Shown: piece after piece, positions 1-8,166 of the stretch
Numbering within the stretch: the stretch's first letter is position 1
Layout of the letters: each line of letters opens with the position of its first letter
Origin: Nocardioides marmoribigeumensis
GTDB taxonomy: Bacteria > Actinomycetota > Actinomycetes > Propionibacteriales > Nocardioidaceae
Direction of reading: 5' to 3'
Assembly (NCBI RefSeq): GCF_031458325.1
Contig: NZ_JAVDYG010000001.1
Location: 2,852,001 to 2,916,000 of the forward strand
DNA length: 64,000 bases
The notes under the pieces: model-generated
What the model was told of the DNA's origin: nothing
Database searches by the model: none
What the model saw: only the letters and a program-made list of their open reading frames with translations
Translations under genes and position numbers: made by a program

Positions 1-492
1 ATCATCCCCGCCCGGCAGGCGCAGGTCGACTTCACCCGCCCCTACGCGGTGTTCCACGAGGGCGTGCTCGTCCGCCGGGGCTCCGGGATCGCCTCGGCAG
101 CGGACCTCGCGGGACGCCGCGTGGCCGCCATCGACGGCAGCACCAACATGGCGCTGGCCGAGTCGTTCGAGGGCGCGCTGCCGGTGGGCTTCGGCTCCGA
201 CGGCTCCGACGACGTGTACGCCGACATGCTGGCCGCGCTGGAGGACGGGCGCGTCGACGCCGTGGTCGACGACGACGTGGTGTTCGTGCCCCTGGGCGAG
301 CACGACCCGCGCTTCGAGCTGGCCTTCACTGCGCGCACCGGCAACCGGTGGGGGATCGGCGTGGCCAAGGACCGGCCGGAGGTGCTGGCGCAGCTCGACG
401 ACGCGCTGTCCCGGGTGATCGCCGACGGCCGGCACCGCAAGGTCTGGGAGGAGTGGCTCCCCACCCTCGACTACCCCTTCGCGGAGGCCTGA
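1..492 (+). CDS. Amino-acid ABC transporter substrate-binding protein, C-terminal part
   Basis: The window opens inside this gene; about 163 codons remain, open from base 1 to a TGA at 490-492. The fragment begins RQAQVDFTRPYAVFHEG, which carries the 'vdFT.PY' signature of family 3 solute-binding proteins (SBP_bac_3). It then has the lobe-2 pattern of an 'AAIDGSTNM' strand, a 'DGRVDAVVDDD' strand and a final WEEWLPTL helix. Such proteins bind amino acids outside the membrane for an ABC importer. No permease or ATPase follows; a C26 hydrolase starts at the next base, so it is probably the last transport gene of an operon upstream of the window or a stand-alone binding protein. Substrate unknown. 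Confidence 0.85.
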   Translation: MIPARQAQVDFTRPYAVFHEGVLVRRGSGIASAADLAGRRVAAIDGSTNMALAESFEGALPVGFGSDGSDDVYADMLAALEDGRVDAVVDDDVVFVPLGEHDPRFELAFTARTGNRWGIGVAKDRPEVLAQLDDALSRVIADGRHRKVWEEWLPTLDYPFAEA

Positions 493-1203
493 GTGCGCCC
501 CCTGGTGGCAGTCGTCGGTCGCCGTGCCGACTCGGTCCCGATCCTGAGGTTCAGCGCGACGCTGGCGGCCGAGGCCATCTGCGAGGCGGTGTACGCCGGC
601 GGGGGCGAGCCCGTCGTCGTGCACGGCCCGGCCGCGGACCCGACCGAGGGGCTGCAGGAGCGGCTCGCGCGGTTCGACGGGGTGCTGATTCCCGGCGGGG
701 CCGACCTGGGCCCGGGCCGCTACGGCCAGCAGCCGCACCCGGGGACGGTGGCGGTCGTGGACTTCCAGGACGAGCTCGACCTCGCCGCGGCGCGCGCGGC
801 GGTCGCCGCCGACCTGCCCACGCTGGCGATCTGCCGCGGCATGCAGGTGCTCAACGTCGCCCTCGGCGGCACCCTGCTCCAGCACGTGGAGGAGACGACG
901 GTGCGGCACCGCGACGCGCAGCACGACGTGGCGGTGGTGCGCGGGTCGCGGCTGCACGCGATCGTCGGCGGCGACCGGGTGCCGGTGTCGTCCTACCACC
1001 ACCAGGCGATCGACGTGCTCGCGCCGGACCTCGTCGTGACCGCCACCGCCGACGACGGCCTCGTCGAGGCGGTCGAGCACCGCACGGCCGACGTGCTCGC
1101 CGTGCAGTGGCACCCGGAGGACCTCCACGCCATCTCGGTCTCCGACGCGGCGCTGTTCGCGGACCTCGTCGAACGGGCACAGAAGCGGAGCCAGAACCGG
1201 TGA
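493..1203 (+). CDS. Gamma-glutamyl-gamma-aminobutyrate hydrolase family protein (peptidase C26), copy 1
   Basis: A 236-residue class-I glutamine-amidotransferase-like hydrolase. The nucleophile Cys lies near residue 114 in LAICRGMQVLNVALGG, and the His/Glu partners are in VQWHPED near the C terminus. PuuD of this family splits gamma-glutamyl-GABA into glutamate and GABA in putrescine breakdown. The GTG start directly follows the stop of the binding-protein gene, so the two are probably co-transcribed. The next gene is a second C26 protein. With the aldehyde dehydrogenases and aminotransferase downstream, release of a gamma-glutamylated omega-amino acid is plausible. No gamma-glutamyl ligase (PuuA) is visible in the window. 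Confidence 0.9.
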   Translation: MRPLVAVVGRRADSVPILRFSATLAAEAICEAVYAGGGEPVVVHGPAADPTEGLQERLARFDGVLIPGGADLGPGRYGQQPHPGTVAVVDFQDELDLAAARAAVAADLPTLAICRGMQVLNVALGGTLLQHVEETTVRHRDAQHDVAVVRGSRLHAIVGGDRVPVSSYHHQAIDVLAPDLVVTATADDGLVEAVEHRTADVLAVQWHPEDLHAISVSDAALFADLVERAQKRSQNR

Positions 1204-2021
1204 GCGCCGTCGTCCGGCTCGAGGAGGTGACCCCGGCCCGGCCCATGCCCAGTCAGCCCACGGCCCACGTGGCCGTTCTGGTGTCGCTCAACTTCCCCGA
1301 CATGGACGAGGCGGTGGCCGAGCTCGTTCGCCGGTTCACCCGGGTGGCGCTCGAGACGCTGGTCGAGCTCGGCGCGTCCTACGAGCTGTTGGACACCTCG
1401 ACCCCGCTCGCCGACCCGACGGCCGCGGCCCGCTGCGACGGGCTGCTGCTGCTCGGCGGGGGAGACGTCGCCGGGAGCTGCTACGGCTCCTCGCTGGTCG
1501 ACGTGCCCCACTCCTACGGGGTCGACGAGCGCGCCGACCGCGACGCGTTCGCGGCGATCGAGGCGGCCGAGCGTGCCGACCGGCCCGTGCTCGGCATCTG
1601 TCGGGGCGCCCAGCTGGTCAACGTCCACCGGGGCGGGACGATCATCCCCGACCTCCAGGACTTCGCCTTGCACCGCGGCGGCGATGGCGAGCCGCTGTTC
1701 CTCGACGAGAAGATCCGCCTCGTCCCCGACACCCGACTGCACGCGATCTTCGGCACCGACGGCGTCGTCGGCCGGTCGGGGCACCACCAGGCCGTCGAGG
1801 AGCTCGGGTCGGGGCTGCGGCTCGCGGCCGTCGCCGAGGACGGCGTCGTCGAGGGGTTCGACGACCCGGCCCGCTGGGTCGTCGGTGTGCAATGGCACCC
1901 AGAGGACGACGACGGCCCGACCTCCGACCGGCTCACCCTCTTCGGCAGCTTCGTCGCGGCCTGCGCCGAACGACGCCGAGCCACGACCCCGACGAACCCG
2001 ACGACCCCGACGACCCCCTGA
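1200..2021 (+). CDS. Gamma-glutamyl-gamma-aminobutyrate hydrolase family protein (peptidase C26), copy 2
   Basis: A 273-residue paralogue of the gene before it. The GTG start at 1200 overlaps the preceding TGA (GTGA), the spacing used throughout this operon; ATG at 1245 is an alternative. The nucleophile elbow is LGICRGAQLVNVHRGG (Cys near residue 134) and the His/Glu pair is in VGVQWHPEDDD. It lacks the 'GG' region spacing of true glutaminases and fits PuuD-type hydrolases. The C terminus is a low-complexity Thr/Pro tail (TTPTNPTTPTTP) encoded by a short 'acgaccccg' repeat. Two copies side by side may have different acyl or amine specificity. Confidence 0.88.
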   Translation: MSAVVRLEEVTPARPMPSQPTAHVAVLVSLNFPDMDEAVAELVRRFTRVALETLVELGASYELLDTSTPLADPTAAARCDGLLLLGGGDVAGSCYGSSLVDVPHSYGVDERADRDAFAAIEAAERADRPVLGICRGAQLVNVHRGGTIIPDLQDFALHRGGDGEPLFLDEKIRLVPDTRLHAIFGTDGVVGRSGHHQAVEELGSGLRLAAVAEDGVVEGFDDPARWVVGVQWHPEDDDGPTSDRLTLFGSFVAACAERRRATTPTNPTTPTTP

Positions 2022-2043
2022 CCGACACCAGGAACGGACCACG

Positions 2044-3417
2044 ATGAACCAGAGCGACCCGACCCAGACCGGCTCGACCCAGTACGTCGTGCGCGACCCG
2101 CGCACCGGGCAGGCCGTCAAGAGCTACCCCACCGCGACCGCGGCCGACATCGCCTCGGCACTCGACCGCGCCTCCACGGCATACGCCGACTGGGGCCGGC
2201 GGACGTCGGTGGCCGAGCGCGCGAAGCTGATCGGACGGGTCGCCGACCTGCACGAGGAGCGCCAGGAGGAGCTCGCCGACCTCATCGTCCTCGAGATGGG
2301 CAAGCCGCGCGACGAGGCGCTCGGGGAGGTCGGCTTCTGCGCGGCGATCTACCGCTACTACGCCGACAACGCCGAGTCCTTCCTGGCCGACGAGCCGATC
2401 GACCTGCTCGACGGCACCGGCTCCGCGCTGGTCCGGCGCAGCCCCGTCGGGGTCCTGCTCGGGATCATGCCGTGGAACTTCCCCTGCTACCAGGTGGCCC
2501 GGTTCGCCGGTCCCAACCTGGTCGCCGGCAACACCGTCGTACTCAAGCACGCGCCGCAGTGCCCGTCGTCGGCCAAGGCCATCGAGCGGATCTTCGTCGA
2601 CGCGGGGCTGCCGCAGGGCGCCTACGTCAACATCTACGCGACCAACGAGCAGGTCGCCGAGATCATCGCCGACCCCCGGGTCCAGGGGGTCTCCCTCACC
2701 GGCTCGGAGCGGGCCGGGGCCGCCGTCGCCGAGATCGCCGGCCGCAACCTCAAGAAGGTCGTGCTCGAGCTCGGCGGGTCGGACCCGTTCATCGTCCTGG
2801 GCGCCGGCGACCTCGACGCGACGGTCCAGGCCGCCATCGACGCGCGGGTCTACAACACCGGGCAGGCCTGCAACGCCGGCAAGCGGATCATCGTGCTCGA
2901 CGAGCTCTACGACGACTTCGTCGCGGCGCTGCAGACCGCGCTCGCCGCTGCGGCCGTGGACTCGCCGCTCTCCTCGCTGGCGGCCGCGGACAACTTGGCG
3001 TCGCAGGTCGACCGCGCGGTCGCCCAGGGCGCCGAGCTGCGTACGACGGGGGAGCGCGACGGCGCCTTCTTCCCCGCCGGGGTGCTCCTCGGGGTCGACC
3101 CCAACAACGACGTGTTCCACGAGGAGCTCTTCGGTCCCGTCGCGATGGTCTTCAAGGTCGGGTCGGAGGAGGAGGCCGTGCGGGTGGCCAACGACACGCC
3201 CTTCGGGCTGGGGTCCTACGTGTTCACCGACGACCCCGAGCAGGCGCAGCGCGTGGCGGACCAGCTCGACGTCGGGATGGTCTTCATCAACGGCGTCAAC
3301 GCCGACGGCGTCGAGCTCCCCTTCGGTGGCGTGAAGCGCTCCGGCTTCGGACGCGAGCTCGGGCGTTACGGCATCGAGGAGTTCGTCAACAAGAAGCTCA
3401 TCCGCACGATCGCCTGA
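2044..3417 (+). CDS. NAD(P)-dependent succinate-semialdehyde dehydrogenase, Sad/YneI type
   Basis: A 457-residue aldehyde dehydrogenase. It has the N-binding strand MPWNFPCYQV, the general-base Glu in VLELGGSDPFIV, the catalytic Cys in NTGQACNAGKR near residue 275 and the C-terminal PFGGVKRSGFGREL. The pattern 'LKHAPQCPSSA...GSERAG' and 'ELGGSDPF' is that of Sad (YneI) succinate-semialdehyde dehydrogenases rather than GabD. The ATG at 2044 has the weak ribosome site 'aggaacgg' upstream. In this operon it would oxidise the semialdehyde made by the GabT aminotransferase at 8167-9513, either succinic semialdehyde (from GABA) or glutaric semialdehyde (from 5-aminovalerate). The sequence does not settle which. 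Confidence 0.9.
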   Translation: MNQSDPTQTGSTQYVVRDPRTGQAVKSYPTATAADIASALDRASTAYADWGRRTSVAERAKLIGRVADLHEERQEELADLIVLEMGKPRDEALGEVGFCAAIYRYYADNAESFLADEPIDLLDGTGSALVRRSPVGVLLGIMPWNFPCYQVARFAGPNLVAGNTVVLKHAPQCPSSAKAIERIFVDAGLPQGAYVNIYATNEQVAEIIADPRVQGVSLTGSERAGAAVAEIAGRNLKKVVLELGGSDPFIVLGAGDLDATVQAAIDARVYNTGQACNAGKRIIVLDELYDDFVAALQTALAAAAVDSPLSSLAAADNLASQVDRAVAQGAELRTTGERDGAFFPAGVLLGVDPNNDVFHEELFGPVAMVFKVGSEEEAVRVANDTPFGLGSYVFTDDPEQAQRVADQLDVGMVFINGVNADGVELPFGGVKRSGFGRELGRYGIEEFVNKKLIRTIA

Positions 3418-3426
3418 GGAGCACCC

Positions 3427-4941
3427 ATGACCGTCACGTCCCACGACCCGCGGACGGCCGCGCCGGTGAGCGTCGCGGACGAGACCGGCACCGCCGAGCT
3501 CGCCGCGGTGCTCCGCGCGGCCGAGGAGGCCGCGTCGGTGCTCGCCACCACCGGCCCCGCGGAGCGCCGCCGGTGGCTGCACGCCGCCGCGATCGCCCTG
3601 GAGGAGCACCGCGACGAGCTCGCGGCGCTCGCCGACGCGGAGACCGCCCTGGACCTGCCCCGGCTCACCGGGGAGGTCGGGCGCGCCGCCGACCAGCTGC
3701 GCTTCTACGGCGACGTCGCGGCGGAGGGGTCCTACCTGGACGTCACGGTCGACGAGGCCACGGAGACGACCCCGCGCCTGGTGCGGGTGAACCGTCCGCT
3801 CGGGCCTGTCGCCGTCTTCGGGGCGAGCAACTTCCCGTTCGCCTTCAGCGTCCTCGGCAACGACACCGGCGCCGCGATCGCCGCCGGCTGCCCCGTCGTC
3901 GCGAAGGCGCACGAGGCCCACGTCGGGCTCAGCGTGCGCCAGGTCGAGATCGCCCGGCAGGCCATGACGAGCGCGGGCGCGCCGGACGGCGTGCTGCAGC
4001 TGGTGGTGGGCCGCGACGCGGGCGCCGCCCTGGTGAGGGCCCCGCAGGTCACCGCCGTGGCCTTCACGGGCTCGCAGGCGGGCGGGATGGCGCTGTGGCG
4101 CCTGGCCAACGAGCGCGAGGTCGTCATCCCGGTCTATGCCGAGATGGGCACCGTCAACCCGGTGGTGGTGACCCGCGCCGGGGCCGCGGACGCCGCCGCC
4201 GTCGCCGAGGTCGCGTCCGGGTTCGTGGGTTCGTTCACCCTCGGCCACGGCCAGTTCTGCACCAAGCCCGGCCTGCTGCTCGCGCCTGCCGGAGCGGGCG
4301 CGGCCGATGCCGTCGCCGCCGCGCTGCGGGACGCGGACCCTGCACCGGTGATGCTCAGCCGGGCCATCGCGACCTCGGTGGGCACCGGCATCACGGCCAT
4401 GCTGGACGCGGGCGCGGAGCTGGTGGAGCGCGTACCCGCCCCGGACGCGGCCAACGGCGCCCCGGCGGCGGTGCTGCGTGCCCCGGTCAGCTCGCTGAAG
4501 CCGGGGAGCCGGCTGCTCGAGGAGTGCTTCGGGCCGGTCGTGCTCGTCTGCGAGTACGCCGCTGACGACGAGCTCGCCGACACGCTGCGGACCCTGCAGG
4601 GATCGCTGGCGGCCGGCCTCGTCACGGGCGGCGCGGACGACCCCCAGGCCCGGGAGCTCGTCCGGGTGCTCAGCGGCAAGGCGGGCCGTGTCGTCGTCGA
4701 CGGCTGGCCCACCGGTGTCGCCTTCACCTGGGCGCAGCAGCACGGCGGCCCGTGGCCCGCCACGACGGTGCCGGCGGCGACCTCCGTCGGAGCCCACGGG
4801 CTGGCCCGCTTCCTCCGGCCGGTCGCGTTCCAGTCGGTGACCGACCACTGGCTGCCGACCGAGGCGCGCGAGGACAACCCGTGGTCGCTGCCGCGTCGCG
4901 TGAACGGCCGGCTGCCCGAGGCACCGCAGGGGCAACGATGA
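3427..4941 (+). CDS. Aldehyde dehydrogenase, alpha-ketoglutaric semialdehyde dehydrogenase-like
   Basis: A 504-residue NADP-type aldehyde dehydrogenase of the divergent branch that includes 2,5-dioxovalerate (alpha-ketoglutaric semialdehyde) dehydrogenases. Typical marks are VFGASNFPFAFSVLG, KAHEAHVGLS, AEMGTVNPVVV (base Glu) and GHGQFCTKPGL (catalytic Cys). It starts 9 bases after the Sad-like gene and ends in an ATGA overlap with the CoA-transferase gene. This family oxidises the oxo-dicarboxylate semialdehyde to 2-oxoglutarate in sugar-acid and hydroxyproline breakdown. Those upstream enzymes are not in the window, so its substrate here may be a different C5 semialdehyde. Confidence 0.88.
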   Translation: MTVTSHDPRTAAPVSVADETGTAELAAVLRAAEEAASVLATTGPAERRRWLHAAAIALEEHRDELAALADAETALDLPRLTGEVGRAADQLRFYGDVAAEGSYLDVTVDEATETTPRLVRVNRPLGPVAVFGASNFPFAFSVLGNDTGAAIAAGCPVVAKAHEAHVGLSVRQVEIARQAMTSAGAPDGVLQLVVGRDAGAALVRAPQVTAVAFTGSQAGGMALWRLANEREVVIPVYAEMGTVNPVVVTRAGAADAAAVAEVASGFVGSFTLGHGQFCTKPGLLLAPAGAGAADAVAAALRDADPAPVMLSRAIATSVGTGITAMLDAGAELVERVPAPDAANGAPAAVLRAPVSSLKPGSRLLEECFGPVVLVCEYAADDELADTLRTLQGSLAAGLVTGGADDPQARELVRVLSGKAGRVVVDGWPTGVAFTWAQQHGGPWPATTVPAATSVGAHGLARFLRPVAFQSVTDHWLPTEAREDNPWSLPRRVNGRLPEAPQGQR

Positions 4942-6077
4942 GCCTCCCGCTGGACGGCGTCCTGGTCGCCGACTTCAGCCGCGTGCTGGCCGGCCCGCTC
5001 GCCGCCGCCACGCTGGCCGACCTCGGTGCCGAGGTGATCAAGGTCGAGCGCCCGGGAGCCGGCGACGACACCCGCCACTGGGGGCCGCCGTGGACGGAGA
5101 CCTCGAGCGCCTACTTCGAGTCGGCCAACCGCTCCAAGCAGTCCGTCGAGCTCGACCTCGACGACCCCGACGACCTGCGGCTCGCCCGGGAGCTCGCCGC
5201 TCGGTGCGACGTCCTGATCGAGAACTTCCGCACCGGCACCCTCGCCCGGCGGGGCCTGGGGTACGACGACGTGGCGGCGTCCAACCCGGGCGTGGTCTAC
5301 GCGTCGGTCACCGGCTTCGGCAGCCGGGAGGGCGCCGACCTCCCGGGCTACGACTTCCTGGTGCAGGCCGTGGGCGGGCTGATGAGCATCACCGGCCCCG
5401 CCGAGGAGCCGACCAAGGTCGGGGTGGCGCTGGTGGACGTGCTGACCTCCAAGGACGCGGTCGTCGGGATCCTCGCGGCGCTGCGGGCACGCGACCGGCT
5501 GGGCCGCGGCCAGCACGTGGAGGTCAACCTGCTCTCCAGCCTGCTCGGCTCGCTGGTCAACCAGGCCTCGGCCTACCTCGCGACCGGCCGGCCACCGGGA
5601 CGGATGGGCAACGAGCACCCCTCGATCGCGCCCTACGAGACCCTGCGTGCCAAGGACGGCGAGCTCGCCGTCTGCTGTGGCAACGACGGGCAGTTCCGCC
5701 GGCTCGCCGCTGCGCTGGAGCTGCCGGGGCTCGCGGAGGACCCCCGGTTCCGCACCAACGCGGACCGGGTGACCAACCGCCGCGCGATGGTGGCCCTGCT
5801 GGAGCAGCGGCTCGGGTGCGACACCGTCGACGCCTGGACCGGCCGGCTGACGTCGGCCGGCGTCCCGGCGGGCAAGGTCGGCTCCATCACCGACGCCCTG
5901 GACCTGGCCGAGCGCCTCGGGCTCGAGCCCACCGTGAGCGTGGGGGACCGGCACACCCTCCAGGTGCGCAGCCCCCTCACGTTCTCGGAGACCCCCATCG
6001 CCCACTACGCCCCACCGCCCCTGCTGGGCGAACACAACCACGAGGTCCGCCGCCGGCTGACAGAGGAGCCCACCTGA
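4938..6077 (+). CDS. CaiB/BaiF (class III) CoA-transferase
   Basis: A 379-residue family III CoA-transferase. The N terminus LDGVLVADFSRVLAGPLAAA and the following GAEVIKVERPGAGD are the family signature. The Asp that carries the acyl-CoA anhydride is expected in the segment YDFLVQAVGGLMSITG. The chosen ATG at 4938 overlaps the preceding TGA; a longer open frame upstream lies in the aldehyde dehydrogenase gene and reads as nonsense. It sits directly before a glutaryl-CoA dehydrogenase-like gene, so the best inference is a succinyl-CoA:glutarate CoA-transferase that makes glutaryl-CoA. Formyl-CoA, carnitine or mesaconate specificity cannot be excluded. Confidence 0.9.
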   Translation: MSLPLDGVLVADFSRVLAGPLAAATLADLGAEVIKVERPGAGDDTRHWGPPWTETSSAYFESANRSKQSVELDLDDPDDLRLARELAARCDVLIENFRTGTLARRGLGYDDVAASNPGVVYASVTGFGSREGADLPGYDFLVQAVGGLMSITGPAEEPTKVGVALVDVLTSKDAVVGILAALRARDRLGRGQHVEVNLLSSLLGSLVNQASAYLATGRPPGRMGNEHPSIAPYETLRAKDGELAVCCGNDGQFRRLAAALELPGLAEDPRFRTNADRVTNRRAMVALLEQRLGCDTVDAWTGRLTSAGVPAGKVGSITDALDLAERLGLEPTVSVGDRHTLQVRSPLTFSETPIAHYAPPPLLGEHNHEVRRRLTEEPT

Positions 6078-7267
6078 TGAGCAAGACCACCGCCCTGCCT
6101 CCGTTCGAGCCGCTCGACCCCGCCGGCATCGACGACCTGCTGAGCGCCGACGAGCGCGCGGTCCGGGCGTCGGTGCGCCAGCTCTGCGACGCGCGCATCG
6201 AGCCCTACGTCGCCGACTGGTTCGAGCGCGGTCAGATCGACGACGTCCGCGGCCTCGCCAAGGAGCTCGGCGCTCTCGGGCTGCTCGGCATGCACCTGGA
6301 GGGATACGGGTGTGCCGGCATGTCGGCGACGGAGTACGGCCTCGCGTGCCTCGAGCTCGAGGCGACGGACTCCGGCATCCGGTCCCTGGTCTCCGTGCAG
6401 GGGTCGTTGGCGATGTTCGCGATCTGGCGCTTCGGGTCGGAGGAGCACAAGCAGGAGTGGCTCCCGCGGATGGCGAGCGGCGAGGCGATCGGGTGCTTCG
6501 GCCTGACCGAGCCCGACGCCGGGTCGGACCCCGGCAGCATGCGGACGCGGGCCCGTCGCGACGGCTCGGACTGGGTGCTCGACGGCCGGAAGATGTGGAT
6601 CACCAATGGCACGGTCGCCGACGTCGCCGTGGTGTGGGCGCAGACCGAGGAGGGCGTCCGCGGGTTCGTCGTCCCCGCCGGCACCCCGGGGTTCACGGCT
6701 CCCGAGATCAAGCACAAGCTGTCGCTGCGGGCCTCGGTCACCAGCGAGCTGGTGCTCGACGGCGTGCGCCTGCCGGAGTCGGCGATGCTGCCCGAGGTGC
6801 GCGGGCTCAGGGGCCCCCTGAGCTGCCTCAACGAGGCGCGCTACGGCATCGTCTGGGGCGCGATGGGTGCGGCGCGGTCGTCGTTGGGCGCGGCGCTGTC
6901 CTACGCCAACGAGCGCACCCAGTTCGGCAGGCCGATCTCCGGCTTCCAGCTCACCCAGCAGAAGCTCGTTGACATGAACCTCGAGTACACCAAGGGCGTC
7001 CTGCTCGCGCTGCACCTCGGCCGCCGCAAGGACGCGGGCACGCTCCGCCCGGAGCAGGTCAGCCTCGGCAAGCTCAACAACGTGCGAGAGGCCCTGGAGA
7101 TCTGTCGCACCGCGCGCACGGTGCTCGGCGCCAACGGGATCTCGCTGGAGTACCCCGTGATCCGGCACATGAACAACCTCGAGTCGGTGCTGACCTACGA
7201 GGGCACCGTCGAGATGCACACCCTCGTGGTGGGCCAGGCGATGACCGGACAGGCTGCGTTCCGTTGA
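6077..7267 (+). CDS. gcdH: Acyl-CoA dehydrogenase, glutaryl-CoA dehydrogenase-like
   Basis: A 396-residue FAD flavoenzyme of the acyl-CoA dehydrogenase family. It has CFGLTEPDAGSDP (FAD/substrate loop), KMWITNG, ERTQFGRPISGFQL, and the catalytic base Glu in the C-terminal TYEGTVEMHTLVVGQ. The last segment and KHKLSLRASVTSEL match glutaryl-CoA dehydrogenases, which oxidise and decarboxylate glutaryl-CoA to crotonyl-CoA. The ATG overlaps the CoA-transferase stop by one base (TGATG), implying translational coupling. Neighbours supply glutaryl-CoA before it and a 3-hydroxyacyl-CoA dehydrogenase after it. No dedicated crotonase is in this operon; a crotonase-fold gene at 58872 lacks the usual catalytic Glu. 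Confidence 0.9.
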   Translation: MSKTTALPPFEPLDPAGIDDLLSADERAVRASVRQLCDARIEPYVADWFERGQIDDVRGLAKELGALGLLGMHLEGYGCAGMSATEYGLACLELEATDSGIRSLVSVQGSLAMFAIWRFGSEEHKQEWLPRMASGEAIGCFGLTEPDAGSDPGSMRTRARRDGSDWVLDGRKMWITNGTVADVAVVWAQTEEGVRGFVVPAGTPGFTAPEIKHKLSLRASVTSELVLDGVRLPESAMLPEVRGLRGPLSCLNEARYGIVWGAMGAARSSLGAALSYANERTQFGRPISGFQLTQQKLVDMNLEYTKGVLLALHLGRRKDAGTLRPEQVSLGKLNNVREALEICRTARTVLGANGISLEYPVIRHMNNLESVLTYEGTVEMHTLVVGQAMTGQAAFR

Positions 7268-8124
7268 GCGCCATCGAGAGGGTCGGTGTCGTCGGTGCCG
7301 GCCAGATGGGTGCCGGCATCGCCGAGGTCTGCGCCCGTGCCGGCGTCGACGTGCTCGTCTGCGAGGCGGACGACGAGCGGGTCGAGGCGGCGCGCAACCG
7401 GATCGAGGCGTCCCTCGCACGCGCCGTGCGCAAGGGCAAGCTGACCCACGAGGTGCGCGACCGCGCCGCGGCCCGGCTGTCCTACACCAGCGACCTCGCC
7501 GCCCTCGCCGGGCGGGACCTCGTCGTCGAGGCCGTCGTCGAGGACCCGCGGGCCAAGATGCAGGTGCTCGCCGAGCTCGACCGGGCGGTGGACGCGCACG
7601 CCGTCCTCGCCTCCAACACCTCGTCGATCCCGATCATCGACCTCGGGATGGCGTCGGGCCGGCCGGACCGGGTCATCGGCCTGCACTTCTTCAACCCCGT
7701 GCCGATCATGTCGCTGGTCGAGGTGATCACCTCGCTCAAGACGTCTCCGGAGACCGCCGAGCGCGCCACGGACTTCGTCGCCTCGACCCTCGGCAAGCAG
7801 GTCATCACCTCGCAGGACCGGGCCGGCTTCGTAGTCAACGCCCTCCTCGTGCCCTACCTGCTCTCCGCCATACGCATGCTGGAGTCCGGGCTCGCCTCCG
7901 CCGACGACATCGACGCCGGCATGCGCCTGGGCTGCGCGCATCCGATGGGCCCGCTGGAGCTGGCCGACCTCATCGGGCTCGACACCACCGCCGCGATCGC
8001 GGAGTCGCTGTACGACGAGCTCAAGGAGCCACACCTCGCCCCGCCGGCGCTGCTGCTGCGGATGGTGAAAGCCCAGCAGCTCGGCCGCAAGACGGGCCGC
8101 GGCTTCTTCGCCTACGCGGCCTGA
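7264..8124 (+). CDS. 3-hydroxybutyryl-CoA dehydrogenase, copy 1
   Basis: A 286-residue stand-alone 3-hydroxyacyl-CoA dehydrogenase. It has the Rossmann motif GVVGAGQMGAGIAEV at the start, the catalytic His in GLHFFNPVPIM, the S/N residues in ASNTSSIPI and the C-terminal domain motif HPMGPLELADLIGLD. The start is TTG at 7264, in a TTGA overlap with the preceding gene; the glycine-rich loop begins just eight residues later, which supports this unusual start. It oxidises (S)-3-hydroxybutyryl-CoA to acetoacetyl-CoA with NAD(P). A clear paralogue lies at 59709-60593. Confidence 0.9.
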   Translation: MSAIERVGVVGAGQMGAGIAEVCARAGVDVLVCEADDERVEAARNRIEASLARAVRKGKLTHEVRDRAAARLSYTSDLAALAGRDLVVEAVVEDPRAKMQVLAELDRAVDAHAVLASNTSSIPIIDLGMASGRPDRVIGLHFFNPVPIMSLVEVITSLKTSPETAERATDFVASTLGKQVITSQDRAGFVVNALLVPYLLSAIRMLESGLASADDIDAGMRLGCAHPMGPLELADLIGLDTTAAIAESLYDELKEPHLAPPALLLRMVKAQQLGRKTGRGFFAYAA

Positions 8125-8166
8125 GCCCGCGGACCCCAGACACCACCCACGAAAGGACGACCACAC

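Noticed and set aside
1933-4935. A 1000-codon open frame on the minus strand
   Set aside because: It is antisense to the two aldehyde dehydrogenases; its Arg/Gly/Val/His-rich sequence has no domain. High GC keeps such antisense frames open.
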